DNA of 64,000 bases from Primula veris (GCA_963682055.1 OY821750.1:12650501-12714500), one strand, 5' to 3'. Shown: positions 13,201-26,382, counted from the first letter of the stretch. Made by a program: numbers and translations. The notes: generated by a model from the letters alone, not told the origin.

Positions 13201-15008
13201 TTAAGCTCCACTAGGTTCTCGGCTGCTTCCACTTGTACCCTCAAAATGCTTTTCCGGGTTCATGTCAGATTTAGTGAATATGAGTAATGGGTTTGTTACC
13301 CTCTTATGGATATTCAGTTGAGTGTTGAAGTAACTTATGCATTGCAGACGTGTGATATATTTCACTCCATCTGCTTCAACCTGATAAAAAATAAAAAAAA
13401 AGTCAGTTATATATTACTTTCAGGATATAATTGCTCGGTTTGGTAAGCAAGAGATGATGCCAAGGGAATTTTTCACTGATTTTGTAAGAGTGGCCCAAGA
13501 TGAAGGTCGCCACTTCAGCCTACTTGCAACACGGCTCGAGGAGTTAGGTTCATCCTATGGAGCACTACCTGTGCATGATGGTCTTTGGGACTCTGCAATT
13601 GCTACTTCGGAGGACCTGTTAGCACGTCTTGCCATTGAACACTGCGTTCATGAGGTACGTTAAAACATACATGTATTGTTTTTACGGGAAGTAAAAAATT
13701 TGGTACACCGACCGATCTGCTTTTAACAACTAGTACTCCATCATATTTAAATGCACAATTTAGACATCCCTGAACGCAGAATTACAATTAGTACACATAC
13801 ATTAACGTTTCAGCTCAAAATTGCTTGATATATACTGATTGTTCAGTCAGGCTGGTGTACCAGAAAATCAAACAATTATACAGTGGCGTTAAAATTATTA
13901 ACTTGTACACTGTTGGTGAACTGATATTCCGATTTTGCGTACATTTGTGTCTAAATTGTTAGTTTTTTTACGGTTGTACATTAAAGTGATATTTATCCTT
14001 GAGAGTATTAGTACAATATTGAGAATGATATGAGATGCTCTCGCCATACCAGTGGTTGATACTTCCTTGTGTTGTGTAGCTTTATGGTCACGCTATTGTT
14101 TTCATGCTATGAACAGTCGATATTAAACAGTACAATTTTTGGGTGAAATTGGTTAAAGTTGGAGACGTAAAATTTTGATCTGTGATTTTCTGTTCAAATG
14201 CTATAACTTCCTACTTATACACCATCTAACTGTATACTCATATCGCTTTGTGTATATATTAAAAGTTCTCTTGCAATAATAGAGATTGGATTGTGGGAAA
14301 GGCATCGGAGTCCTTTTGTATGACCTTTAGATATATACCCTCTTTTTTATCCGGTTGTGTGCTCTAATTTGATGATTTTACTCGATATAAGAACCAATAT
14401 GTCTCAGATTCCCAATTACAGGTTTCAAGTTGAAGTAGTTGAAAACAATAGTGTGAAAGACCAAGCTCAGATTAGAAATAGAAAACATACACAGAAGAAA
14501 TGAGGAATTCCTTCCTTTTGTTCTAGTAAATGAGCATATTTTTTCAAACTACTATTTTCTTTTTCAAGTAATCTAGGCAAATATTGGTAACATGAAATGA
14601 TTGGCGTACATAATTAAGAATTAGGCGTCAATGTCAGATGGTAGTTTTGAGTGTCCTATGGTAACTTTTGATGCTTTTGTGCTTATTGCTTTATGGAAAT
14701 GGATGAAAGAATGCCAACAAAATTATATACAAATATCCTTTTCTGGGAAATTTTCACTTCAGTGCCCTGTATTTCTCCAAAAAAAAAAACTTTGATTTTG
14801 TGTATCCACTTTCCTTTTTGTTGACTGTATCAGGTTTCACTAAAACTTTTATTTAGTCCCCTTCCGAGAACAAAATGGATGGGAATATGTTACGAGAGGT
14901 CATGCGATGTTTTTAAGGGGCGACATTACTAAAATACCCTCTTTTTTATAAGGAAAATCATATTCTTTTTCTTCTTTCTTTTCCCTCCTTTCTTTTACAG
15001 TTTGTTTA

Positions 15009-15045
<37 letters not shown>

Positions 15046-16128
15046 TCCTCTCGTTTTCTCTCTGTTCCTTACCCTCTTATGGATATGAAATGCGTATGTA
15101 ACAAAAAGGTCATGATACAAACATCATGCACCAGTCAAAATCTGGATAGAATATGTGCGAAATGTCATTTATGTCAATGCTTATATTAATGGGTTGACCC
15201 TTTTTTTGTTGTATTTCTTGTCATACATCTTTTGCTTATTGTATTTCCGATCTCTTTAGTGCATCTCTTTAACTCTTTTTCAATGGCAAATTTCATTCCC
15301 ACTTTGAACTTAATGCTTGGATTTAAAAAAAAAAGCTAATTAAAATCTATAAATCAAGTTTGTTCCTCTATTTATGCCATTTTCTTCATCTGATTCACAC
15401 TCACTATTGAGCTCAGTAAATGATAACCATCATCTACCGAATCATCCGCAACACTGATATTACCACTGTTAACTTTCTTTTTGTTACTCTTATTTTATAT
15501 CAACCTTAAGCTTACCCGCATTCATTTAATTATTTCTAATTTAAGCCAAGTATTTCATCACTCAATCTATAACGAGAAATCGCCATCTATTTTATTAACG
15601 CAGGGCACTAAATAATGTTTTAGTGAAACCTGGTAAACTAAATCAACAAAATGGAAAGTGTGTACCCAAAGTCAATATTTTCACAAAACACAAGGCACGA
15701 AAGTGAAAATTTCTTACTTTTCGGAATAACTATTTTTGTTTTGAATGCAGGCCAGAGGGCTTGATGTTTTACCAACAACTATCGCCCGTTTTCGTAGTGG
15801 TGGCGATAACCAAACAGCTGATTTACTTGATAATATAATATACCCTGAAGAAATCACGCATTGTGCTTCTGGGGTAAAATGGTTCAAGTATCTATGCACG
15901 AGGTCGGAAAACATATCCCTTTCATGTGGTGACATTGATACCAATATTGAGGTAAACGATGATGTGGTCCACAAGTTTCACGATACTGTAAGGAAATACT
16001 TTTTTGGACCGTTAAAGCCTCCTTTCAATGTTGAAGCTCGAAAAGCTGCTGGGTTTGGACCAAAATGGTACGAACCACTTGCCATAAAAAGATCTGAAGC
16101 CGGAATAATGAAAGGTGTATCGTCTTAG
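10207..16128 (+). CDS. DUF455 family ferritin-like protein (HI_0077-like), 308 aa
   Basis: Four exons join in frame: 10207-10404, 11844-11963, 13424-13654 and 15751-16128 (stop TAG), all with GT-AG introns in phase 0. The product resembles the plant and bacterial DUF455 proteins annotated as uncharacterised HI_0077-like. It keeps the pattern expected of a ferritin-like four-helix di-metal site: E98 in HTESWAIDLSW, E133 and H136 in DEGRHF, E183 at the exon 3/4 junction (HEARGLD), and E217 and H220 in EEITH. This implies a metal-binding, perhaps oxidase- or hydroxylase-like protein, but no substrate is known to me. No signal peptide or membrane segment is visible. The start is the first ATG of the conserved block and follows an A-rich leader. 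Introns 2 and 3 each contain a foldback element. An AATAAA signal lies near 16590. The family call is firm; the function is open. Confidence 0.88.
12730..13094. mobile_element. Foldback MITE in DUF455 intron 2 (9-bp target duplication)
   Basis: The 365-bp element starts GGGATAATTATAG and ends AATAATTTTCCC. Its two arms (about 12730-12865 and 12955-13094) are inverted copies, sharing for example CACCAACCTATTGGTGGTTA against TAACCACCAATAGGTTGGTG. A perfect 9-bp duplication, TTTTTTATA, flanks it (12721-12729 and 13095-13103). A 9-bp duplication is typical of Mutator-like MITEs. Confidence 0.88.
14745..15715. mobile_element. Foldback element in DUF455 intron 3
   Basis: Terminal arms of about 115 bp are inverted copies. 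The left arm reads GAAATTTTCACTTC through GGTTTCACTAAAAC, and the right arm reads GTTTTAGTGAAACC through GTGAAAATTTC. The flanks CCTTTTCTG and ACTTTTCGG match at 7 of 9 positions, which could be a worn 9-bp duplication. The centre holds a (CT)n tract (about 15009-15041). No coding domain is visible. Confidence 0.65.
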
Positions 16129-18337
16129 GTTAGCATATAAAGGATTAATTTAGCTGGGAGATATTTGTTGCGTCCGAGGATCTTAGAGAAAACCATGAAA
16201 TGGTATTATCCCAACCAAACCGATTGTTAGATTCGGATTGGTTCTGTTTTGACTTTAAATGGTTTGGACCTGGGATTAAAAAATATCAAATCCTGTGTGT
16301 GACGGTTTGGTTTTGAATTCTCAAACAGGATGGAGCCAGTTCAACCCGTTGAATCCAAACCTGTCATTTGTATCAAATTTTAGTTATACCAGACTTCTGT
16401 TTTTGCAATATTCTTAAAAACAGTGTAGTCCGATTTTGGTTTCATATTATGTAAGAATGGCTATACATAAATACAAAGATTCTTGCATTCGTCTAATATC
16501 CCTACAAGACATGGCTTATGTTTAAAGTATTTGTTTTGGATTTTGTGTTATGTCTAGTTGACTTGTGTCATTGTTGTACATTTGGTTTTAATAAATAAAG
16601 CTTTCCACTCAATGACAGTAAGCTTGTTTGGATCTAAGATTTACATGAGTTTTATCATGGCGTTCTATTATGGTTTTGATATTGTGTGACCAAATAAATG
16701 GATACTGAATATGTCATTGATGTTGAAACCGAAACCAAGCGCCTTCGAGATCGTGTACTAATTAAACAACTACCAACAAGAATAAGCATTGTGTCATGAT
16801 AGCAGGTAATGAGTTTACTTTGGATTCAGGACAAGAATTATCAACTTCAAGTCTTCAACAATCAACTTCAACTGGAGATTTTCACCTGCCAGACCAAATT
16901 TTATTTAAAAATTCTAAGAAATACAACTATTGGCCAGCATCTAAAAATGTTCTTTTGATCAAGTAAGAAAACACTCGTGTCCACCCAAGTTCAAGCTGAT
17001 GCGGTAAAAACGAGACTCCCAAGAAATTGATAAATTTTTAGAATTGTAAACGAAAAATCAAAGAACGTAACTCTTTTGTTGGTTACTTCGATCCGATACA
17101 TTATATTGCATGTTGTTAAGGCACCCAATACATTTTGAAAGCAAAAAATAAGGTAACATAGGGATTTGTTTTGGTATTGGTCGAATAAAATAATGGCCAA
17201 AAACATAAAATAAAAAACTAAAACTTCAAACATTTCTTATCAGAAACTATGACTAGCGTAAAGTACTCAAGAACCCATCTCAACACACAATACTCTCATC
17301 AGCGGCCACCACCTCCACCATCATCACCAACAACCTACTTGCAGCCAGACATCATCACCGGAGCTTTCGCGAGACTACAACGATCTCTAACTAAGCTCCA
17401 GGGCACCAACGGGCCGCTCATAACTTCATTAAGGGTGTGACGAAATCTAACAAAGCTCATTAAGTTGCCCGGAGCTCTGACAATCTGCTCGAAGCTCCAG
17501 AGAGCTATCTAGAGCTCCAACTAGATGCCCGGAGTTCTACCAAGCTCACCGCACCTTTGGTGAGGCTACGACAAGGTCCAATAAAACTCCATCGGGCTGT
17601 CCAGACTTGAAGGGGCACACCAGAGCACCGACTAGCCTACCAAAACTCGTTTATACTTCTACTAACTCTTCAATGTTCGAAAAAAATAACATTTGGAAGT
17701 AACCTTACTGAAACTTTCTACGAGCTTTGACAAAGTTGAAAAACACACCATACCCGTATGGTAGCTTGAAAATACACACAATTCACAAGATGCGCACTCA
17801 TTCTCATTACAGTACATACTATATCATTTTAAAATTAATTCTTATATTTTTTAATTGCATACCTATAAATACCCTTTGAAAATTGCATGTCACCTGGTAT
17901 TCACTGCATACCAAGTGGCACTGTATACATTTTTTAAAGGGCATACCTATTAGTATTAGTATGCACTACCTTTTAATTAGAAAAAAGGTTTTCTTATGGC
18001 TTTTTTTGACGTTTTAAAGGTTTTAGTATTTGGTAATTTTCCATTATTCTTTACCTTCCTCCGATATTACTTTAAACGTCTATACCAAAACCATTGATAT
18101 AGCGAGGCATAAAACAAGCTAGAGAAAATATGAATGATTTCATTTCAAGTGACTCGTAATTCTTTTAGTTGCAAAAGAATTAATTAACAACAATTTTTCG
18201 TTTTACAGAATCTGAAGAAGACAGCTGAAACATTCTTCACCTAATAAGTCCCTGCAACTTAATCATTTCCTTTTTAATAACATCTGTGTTCCTCTACAAT
18301 CTCCTTACATAGTACAAATGTGTTTATCAAAATTGAA
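16129..18337. other. Convergent intergenic region between the DUF455 gene and PDK1
   Basis: It contains the 3' untranslated regions of both genes. An AATAAATAAAG run near 16590 is a plausible polyadenylation signal for the plus-strand gene. A stretch at about 17270-17650 has relatively high GC and repeated AGCTC/GAGCTC-rich words, but no family is recognisable. Nothing else could be assigned. Confidence 0.5.
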
Positions 18338-21300
18338 TCACCGGTTTTGGAGAGCCTCAATTGCCTTCTTCCATTGGGACGCTCGTTGCTTAGCATCCTC
18401 AAATGATAGAACCTTCTTTGGCTGCCAAAATTTTAATATAGAAAGGAAACTCGTAAAAAGAATGAAATACAAAAAACATGGGCCACTTTTAGAAATCACA
18501 GCCTCTTTGGTTGCAGCTAATAGGTTCGGCCTCTGTTGTTTTTCTGCTTAAAAGATGGGACTTATAAGGTTGAGCAATTTAAAACCCGAGCTGGTCTTTA
18601 TTTTTTGGCTGGAAGAGATATAAGTTTCAAGCTATATGAACCTTAGCTTTTATCCGAATCTCAAAAAAATTTATAGCTTACTTGATAAAAAGCTGAAACA
18701 AAAAAGTAGCGATTACTTGATAAACTGAATTTGAAAGACAAATAGAAATTCTTTAGAATGTGATTTTTAGTTACAATATGCTGACCAACTCTTTTGGTAT
18801 ACCGAAAAGTGAAAACAAGCAGATTCGCAAGTTTTCTATAAACAAGATGTCCCTTTTCTGAAACTCAAACTAAAAACTATAAAGGAAGACGTTAACTGAG
18901 AAAAAAAAGTAGACTTACAGTAAAAATTTTGAAATGAGAAGGACTTATGACTTGGACATTAAGATCGTCAGGATTGTCGGACCAGATTATATTTCCTTTA
19001 ACAACCAATTTAGAAGGATCCACATATATCAATTTCGGCTTGTTTGTGAGTATAAGCTGCACTTTCTTGTTCGTTAGTTTTTGTAATTTCTTCACCATAG
19101 AGATCATCAAAACAGATTCATCCGCCTCCAAAAACTGTTGCCTGTAAAATTGTTTACAAATTACTCAGACCGCATCACACTCGACATCATACCCTTAATT
19201 TTTTCTGTTCTTTTCTTGGCTTTATTTTTTATTTTTTTGGATTTCTTGAGATGTATTGCCGCAAAGATAAGTTATTCCAGAACATCTACTAAATATTTCT
19301 TCTCCAATTTTGGTATGTAAATAGGGTTTATTGAGAATCATACCCTCTGACCCTCGATATATCTCGGGTCCAATTTCTTTAGGCTCAATTTTGTGCTAGG
19401 ATTTCTCAAAATGAAAAATGTACTGAAATAGAAATTTCTTCTAAAAAATCCATGGACAAGCATTTTTTTTCCACACATTTTCCTACGTGAAATTCTTACA
19501 CCAAATGGAGCCTTGGTTCAACAGAGGAGCGTGAGAAAGTTAAACAGATCTCTCTTAATCCTATGAATAGGATATACAAACTTTTCTAGAATGTAGATTC
19601 TGTTACTTGCCACTTTATCATCAGAACTTCATTTGGTTTTTGCATGTACCAGTAGTACCAATTTCTAGAAACTAACACATGCACATCCCATAACCATAAT
19701 CTACTACTTATACTTTCAAAGAGTTAATAATGCTAAATTTCCAGAGGCCTAGTTTATTACGAGGCAAATGATCCAAGAAAAATGTCAACACTTGTAAAGA
19801 TGTTTAGTTAAGTGTAAAAGAATTCCATTCATCTATTCCAATTCTATATTCTAATACATAGCCTGCATAGGTTCTTTCACCCCGTGGATTACTTTGAAAA
19901 GCTAATTATTGTATTGATATGCCACTCTGTTTTTCAAGAACTAACAAGCTGAACGAAATCACCCAAGACAAATAAGGTAAGGATATAAGGTGAGGACTGA
20001 TAATAAGTTCTGAAAAATGATTCCTACTCAAAAATGATTTCTGATATTTTCTTGAACATTTGTGTTTGTGTAGCTGCAGGCTCTAAAAGTTGATACCCTA
20101 ACAAATTCATAGAGAGAGAAAATTGGCTCAACAATCCTTCCTAACCATTAGCCAGTAGAACTCAACAAGAATAAATAGATGATTCGATTATACATATCTT
20201 ATATATATACGGTAACTTACCATTTTGAATCAAAGGAATCAATTGAAGCAAGCCTAGTTATATGGCCGGATTCGGACGATGAGGCAGCCACACAATTTCC
20301 ATCACTTGGTGAGCAATCGCCAACATGCATTGGGTTCCAAGAAGAATCTTGACCATATTCACTCCTGCCTGACTGAACCTACAGAATTAAAGAAAAGATT
20401 CAGTTTGTCATTCAAAATAAAACCCAACGTAGTTATTTGAAAGTTCAAAACATTTAGAGAAGTAGTTAATGCCTGCCTTTTGCTCCGAAGCAAGTTGTGG
20501 AGGGTTCTTTGTCCTTAAATTTCTCCAGTCGATTCCGCTGAAAAATGGATGTGTCTTAAGTGAAACATAACCGTCTTGCCCAGCGCCTGGTCTTCTGCTG
20601 GGGTCAATATCCTGTATCATAGTAATACTTATAAAAACGAAAAATAATGCTAAGAACACCTTAATGCGTGCTTCAGTAGAACCATAGTGCTAAGAATGTG
20701 GAAAATGAGAAAGCATATAATTGCAGTTTCTGCATCTACCTCGTATTATAGATTTTAGAAACTTGGGAAAAAACAGTCATATAGTTAGGACAGAAATTCG
20801 TTTCTATTTTTATGATACCGTAGAGGAATGAAACTAAGAAGAACTTACAAGGAATTTATGGTGGGAAAATGTGGTGAAAGGGAAAAAAATTCGTAACTAT
20901 GACTCTGTGTAGAGGAAATTTCTTTTCCATTAAATATTTGTGGAAGAAATCCTTGCACCAAATGGAGGCTATTTCCCTGATGAGAATGGGAGATATGTAC
21001 ATATGGGATAAGATACCTCTGGTGCCATGAATTTCTCCTTTAGTGAAGGCTGCTCAATATCAATTCTTTAATGATGAAAGGAACCAAAAGGTAGAATTAG
21101 CATTGACGTAGTTTCCAGATGCATGCTTAAGGATATCAAGGTGAGAAAAATGTGGCTGGTTGCCTAACAATGTTTCTTCATAGAAGAAAATTACTTTACA
21201 ATTGTGGGAAAAGGCAAATATTTATTATCATTAGTCCCTTAATTTATCATTTTCTCATAAACCCCATATTACATTTCACTCTCCTCCCTAACTATACAAA

Positions 21301-24300
21301 TTTAATGTTTAACTCTTAGGTAAAGAAATATAAACAACAGAGAAAAGAAGGAAAGTATCCAGCTATTGGCTGCAAAAATGGAAAACAAAAGCAAGATGTG
21401 TTAAATTACCAATAACCGGTCGATGAGATCTCTTGCTGCATCCGAGAAATAATTTGGAAACCTAACATCTCTGGCAATAATTCTTTGAAAAATTAGCCAT
21501 TCACTTGCATCTTTAAAAGGAGATGTTCCGGATAACATCTGGTATAGTGTGCATCCTAGTGCCCACAGGTCATTTCTGTCCACATTTATTCATTATAAAT
21601 AAATCCGACAACTTTCCAGGCATAAAAATGTAACCGAAGAAAATTGGAAAAGTAAGCGTTAAAAAAAAAGAGCATACCCAGAACTTTCCTTTGGCTCTGT
21701 TTTTTCTTGGGGTAGTTACATGTTTTATACACTAAAATATCATCAGCTTTAGATTTTGTAAACCAACCTATAAAGCTACCAAATTGTCCCAAGTCTAACA
21801 TTAATTTATCGCTATTTTGGAGTAGGTATTAAATTTCATAAATTGGGGACTATCCTAGGAATATTTTGATAGAATAGCGTACAAATGCAAACCGAAGTGA
21901 TAGGGCTAGAAATATATTCCTCAATAATTAGTACCCATACCTATGATAGTTTTATGTGCTAATCGCTCATTCTGGCGGATATGTGTTTAAACCAAAATCA
22001 ATGATAGTCGGTCTAAAAAACTGTAATTAACATTTTATTATTAAGACACACTCTGAAGAATACAAATTTTCAAAGACGAAACATACCCAAATGTTGCTGG
22101 AGAAGAATTCAGAACTTCAGGGGGGACATAAGCAGCTGTTCCAACAAAGGTGCACGCTTTATCATCTGGAAAAAATTAAAAGTAAAAACACTTTAATTCT
22201 TCATTTGAGCCCAAAAATCATATTGGCAACAAAAAGTATTTGAAAAATCCCCTGATGCCTAATTCTCAAAGATAAATACATAAATAAATTACCAGATGCT
22301 GCATTAGGAAGGACAGTAATCTGACTATCTTCCATAGGCTTTACGCTACCAAAATCGGCTACTTTAATATGTCCTTCTGCACTAAGTAGCAGGTTTTCTG
22401 GCTGCCATTTTAAAATTCTTAAGAGACACACGCAATACACGCAAAAAAGTAAGGACTTGTTTGGTTGCAACTTTTAAGCAAGATATTTTTTTTGCTTAAA
22501 ATTAATTGATCAGCTTTCAAATTAAAATGGATTTTTTCTGATTTCGGACCTGAAAAAAGCTGGATGAACCTAGCTTTCATTCTCAACCTAGAAAAAATCC
22601 AGCCTTATTTGCTTGAGATGCAACTAAACTAGGCTTAAGTGTATATATGAGAGAGATTTACCTTAATATCGCGATGTATCAACCCCATACCATGTATGTA
22701 TTCCAGAGCATCCACAACTTCAGCTGCATAAAACCGTGCTTCATCTTCAGACAGACGGCCTTTCTGTAATTACTAAAATTAGTTGATGTAAACATGCTTA
22801 TTTAGCATGAATTTTCAAATACTTTTAACCTACACCAGGTTGACTACTATTAGTGACAGTGAGTGAGGAAGTATTTCATCACAAAAACTATTTAAGAAAA
22901 ACATACAAAATAAAAGCTTAAAATTGCTCACCCTGGTAATTTGATCGAAAAGTTCACCACCTTCACAAGACTCAAGTGCCATATCTATACAACATAGTCA
23001 AAGAAAACAATGTGAAATGAAAAACCAGCGGAATAAGATAGGATAACGATGAATCTAAAAAAATAGTAGGTGATAATGGAAAAACTGGGAAAAAGGAACC
23101 CTTTCACCAAGAATACCTACATAGTGAAAATGTATCTTGAAATGTGAAAAAGAGACGCACAACCCCTGGATGGTCCAGCTGATCTAATACGATTCTCTCC
23201 AACTTCACGTAAGCTGTTTTATTTTCCTTCGTGATGAACTTCTTATCCATGATTTTTAATGCATACACTATTCCCGTGTCTTTTTTCTGAGCTCTCACAA
23301 CCTGGTAATAGTTTATTGGGGGAAGATAAGATAACAAAAAAGGATAAGTTGATGTCTGAACATCTAAAGAAAAAAAAATTGTGTCATCAAAAGAACTTGA
23401 AGTGGAATGGCAGATTGGAAACTGAATCAAAATTAAAACAAAATGGTGCCTGATAAAAAAATATTACTCTATCGTAGATATAAATTGCAGATATATGGAG
23501 CAGTTTCAAGTAGAACAAAAACAATAAATTGGGGTTACTGGTTTTGGAACTCAATCCCTGTTCTAGATCGTGGAAACCATTGAACAAAGCCAACTCAAAT
23601 CAATTTTAAGGTTTCAAAAGTCGCTAGGCGGACTAAAGACGAAATGTGAGGATGCGGCATGAGGGCCTAGGTGAATAAGCGGGGCCTAGGCATGAAATCC
23701 ATATTTTATCATTTTAAAGGGGCTTGCTGGATTTTGATTTTATATATACATTGTAATTTTGATTAACAAACTAAATTAAGCATTTACACATCATTGGTTT
23801 ATAGGTATACTCTCAAGAATTCAACAAAAGGTATATAAATAATATATGTACAGTCTAACATAAACCGAAATAAAGATAAAGATATAGTATTAAAAACAAA
23901 TTTGAAGTGCAAATCTTGATTGATTATCAACTATTTTTTGGACTAAGCATTTATAAGTCTTTTTTAATAATAAAAAATCACCTATTCCGACCATATTGGC
24001 TCATTTGACTGGGTTTGACCATATCAAAGGTCAAAGCATCTGGTACTAATTGGGGCGCCAGACCAAAACCTGAGGCCTAGGCATGGATTTAGCGGAGCAA
24101 GTCGGGGACTTTTGAAACAGAGATATTTTCCTATGTAAAAACTTCTATTCGAGGGAATTAAGGGAAAACTAATTTAAAAGAAAACCAAGAACTTCATGTT
24201 TTCAGTTGAGATAAAAAAAAAAGGAGGAGAAAATGACACAATGTATTGGTTCTTTATCTGTATTTAATACAGTGCAAGTGGAGAGATATATATACATATA

Positions 24301-26382
24301 ATCGGCAATTAAAAGTTAAGCATATTGAAAATTCAGTAATTATCATTAGCGTTCTATATAACCTACATGAGATTGAAAGAATTAACACATCCAGAAACAA
24401 AGTTAACCAAAAAAATAGAAGACAGTCAAATTCATTCCAAGGTCAAAAGAGGACATTACATTATACCAGAAAAATACAAAGGATAAGCATATCTAGACAC
24501 TGGAAAGAAGAAATTTGCATGATCCATTGTAAGAAAGCAGAAGAACTAACCCAAAGAGAACAAAGAGTAAGTTGATGCACCTGGGTACTTAAAACGCAGA
24601 CAGAGAGTGTTGATATAACATTTCATAAATATCACAGTGACTTTCTAAGCAACTTAAAACAGCAAAAAAATGAAACACCATTGTCATCCCCCTTGTTGAA
24701 ACAGAAGATTTAGGCCAGGTCAATAACATTGACCACCCAAAAAAGTTCTAAACCAATCAAAGGAAAAAGTTAAATAAACAGAAATCATTACACCAAAAAA
24801 CATGAGAATGAAGAGTTAATTGGAAGTCATGGAAAGTAAGAAAGTTCACAGGCACGTTGAGTTGATACTTCAATTCATAAAATGTACAAGTAAAAAATAA
24901 ACAATAAGCAATATTCATAATCTAAACTGAACAAGATACAGTAATTCACTGAAGAACAGTGGACAAAATTGGCACCATGAATTACCCAACTGGAAAGAAA
25001 ATAATTCAACAACTGGAAAGTAGCATCATCCATCCTTATACTTAAACGGCATATAAACTTTGTAACAATTTAAGAACAAATGGAAAGTTAGCACCAACTT
25101 TAACCTAAACTAAAGTGGCAACAAAAGATTACTTTGAACAATGGGAAAGTAGCACCATTCAAGACTAAATGTAAATAAAAAGGTATATTAATTCAGTTTC
25201 ATTGATTGTGAAAATAGTTAATCTAACAATGAAAACCAGCACAGTCCATAAGCTCAATGGCAAGAGAAAAAATAACAATGGGAAAATAGCACCATTCATA
25301 GTCTAAATGTGGAAAAAAAAAGATCAATATACTTTAATTAATTGTGAAAAGATTGGGAAATTAATTAAATGAACAATGCGAATCAGCACCATCCATAAGC
25401 TGAATGGAAACAGTAGAAAAAATCCATAGTAAAACAATGAGAAAGTAGCATAATCCAAAACCTAAATAGAGATGAAAGAATTAAAATTTATTGGAAAAAC
25501 AATGGCAACCCAAGTAAGTTCTAAACCAATAAAATGCAAAACCAAAGAAAAAGAATAGACCTTGGAATAAACTTGGTAACACTTCAAGAAAAAATGGAAA
25601 ATTAGCACCATCTATAACCTGAAGTGGCAACAAAATATTACTTTGAACAATAGGAAAGAAACACCATTCATGACAATGTAAAAAATAATAAAATCAAGTC
25701 ACTTTTATTCATAAGCTAAATGGCAACATAAGGATTAACTTATTTTGAAGCAATGTGAATGTAGCACAATCCAGAACCTAAATAAAAATACAAGAATTAA
25801 AAATTATTGGAAAAGCAATGGGAACCCAAGTAAGCTCTAACCCAATAAAATGCAAAACCAAAAAAAAAAGAATGGACCTTGGAATAGGAAAATTAGCACC
25901 AATTAACACCTAAAGTGGCAACAAAAGATTACATTGAACAATGGGAAATCTTAATTCAATGTCATTCATAGTGAAAAACTGAAAATAGTTAATCTAATAA
26001 TGAAAATCATCACAATTCATAAGCTTAATGGCAACACAAGAATTAACTCATTGTGTAACAGTGACAAAGTAGCACAATCCAAAACCTAAATAGAGATTAA
26101 ATAATTAAAATTATTGGAAAAACAATGGGAACCCAAGTAAGTTCTAAACCAATAAAATGCAAAACCAAAAAAAAAAGTAAAAAGAAAAAGGAAAAAAGAA
26201 TATACCTTGGAATAAGAACCAACTCCATAGATCTTGCCAAGCTCAAAATCATGGATATTGAAATTCTCTTGTGGAGCCCTAAACACAAAGCTTTTAGATC
26301 TCTGCACATTATTATTATTATTAATATTTGATGGTGAATTGTTGTTCTGAATCTTCAGCTTTGAATCAAAATCCTTGTCCAT
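18338..26382 (-). CDS. PDK1: 3-phosphoinositide-dependent protein kinase 1 (PDK1), 488 aa
   Basis: Eleven exons, in transcript order: 26382-26206, 23301-23121, 22984-22932, 22763-22662, 22401-22293, 22165-22087, 21575-21410, 20611-20477, 20378-20221, 19141-18919 and 18421-18338. They join in frame to 488 residues, close to the length of plant PDK1. An N-terminal Asn-rich stretch precedes the AGC-type kinase domain. Visible motifs are the glycine loop GVGSYSKV (53-60), the ATP lysine K75 in YALKIM, the catalytic loop IHRDIKPEN (HRD 167-169), DFG 187-189, and the activation segment [11 protein letters not shown]. The C-terminal part (about 385-488) matches the PH domain that binds phosphoinositides. 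PDK1 activates other AGC kinases at membranes by phosphorylating their activation loops. All introns are GT-AG except the one after exon 8, which is GC-AG. Intron 1 is 2.9 kb and repeat-rich, and intron 4 is mostly a MITE. No disabling change is seen. Confidence 0.95.
22453..22635. mobile_element. Small Tourist-like MITE in PDK1 intron 4
   Basis: This 183-bp element has imperfect terminal inverted repeats (GGACTTGTTTGGTTGCA on the left, TGCAACTAAACTAGGCT on the right) and is flanked by TAA on both sides (22450-22452, 22636-22638). The TTTGGTTGCA-type end and TAA duplication fit PIF/Harbinger MITEs. It fills about 70% of the 260-nt intron. Confidence 0.65.
23611..24118. mobile_element. Candidate TIR element in PDK1 intron 1
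   Basis: The ends are inverted copies: GTTTCAAAAGTCGCTAGGCG at the left, and a GTCGGGGACTTTTGAAAC end with TTAGCGGAG further in at the right. GGCCTAGGCATG words occur near both ends. I could not find a target duplication. A shorter, similar CTAGGAGG...GTAGGCGG block lies at about 44210-44290 in a SEX4 intron. Confidence 0.45.
24730..26215. repeat. Degenerate tandem repeat array in PDK1 intron 1, reaching the exon 1 donor
   Basis: Short words recur many times: ACAATGGGAAAGTAGCACCA, CATAACCTAAATGGCAAC, AAAAGATTA. A larger unit of about 310 bp is clear in three copies that begin ATTGGAAAAACAATGG or similar at about 25490, 25806 and 26113. Each continues with AACCCAAGTAAG(T/C)TCTAA, AATAAAATGCAAAACC and then ACCTTGGAATA. 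A weaker trace is at about 24733-24770. In the third copy, ACCTTGGAATA is the real exon 1 splice donor and the last exon bases. Confidence 0.8.

Noticed and set aside
13680..14010. Possible further foldback MITE in DUF455 intron 3
   Set aside because: Some inverted similarity (ACAATTTAGACA near the left; rc-like words on the right) is visible but too weak, and no target duplication was found.
15745..16128. A separate 127-aa gene
   Set aside because: It is exon 4 of the DUF455 gene, extended a few bases into the intron.
17249..17440. Small Pro-rich protein (PPPPPSSPTTY)
   Set aside because: Short, without conserved features, in the convergent intergenic region and with no splice partners.
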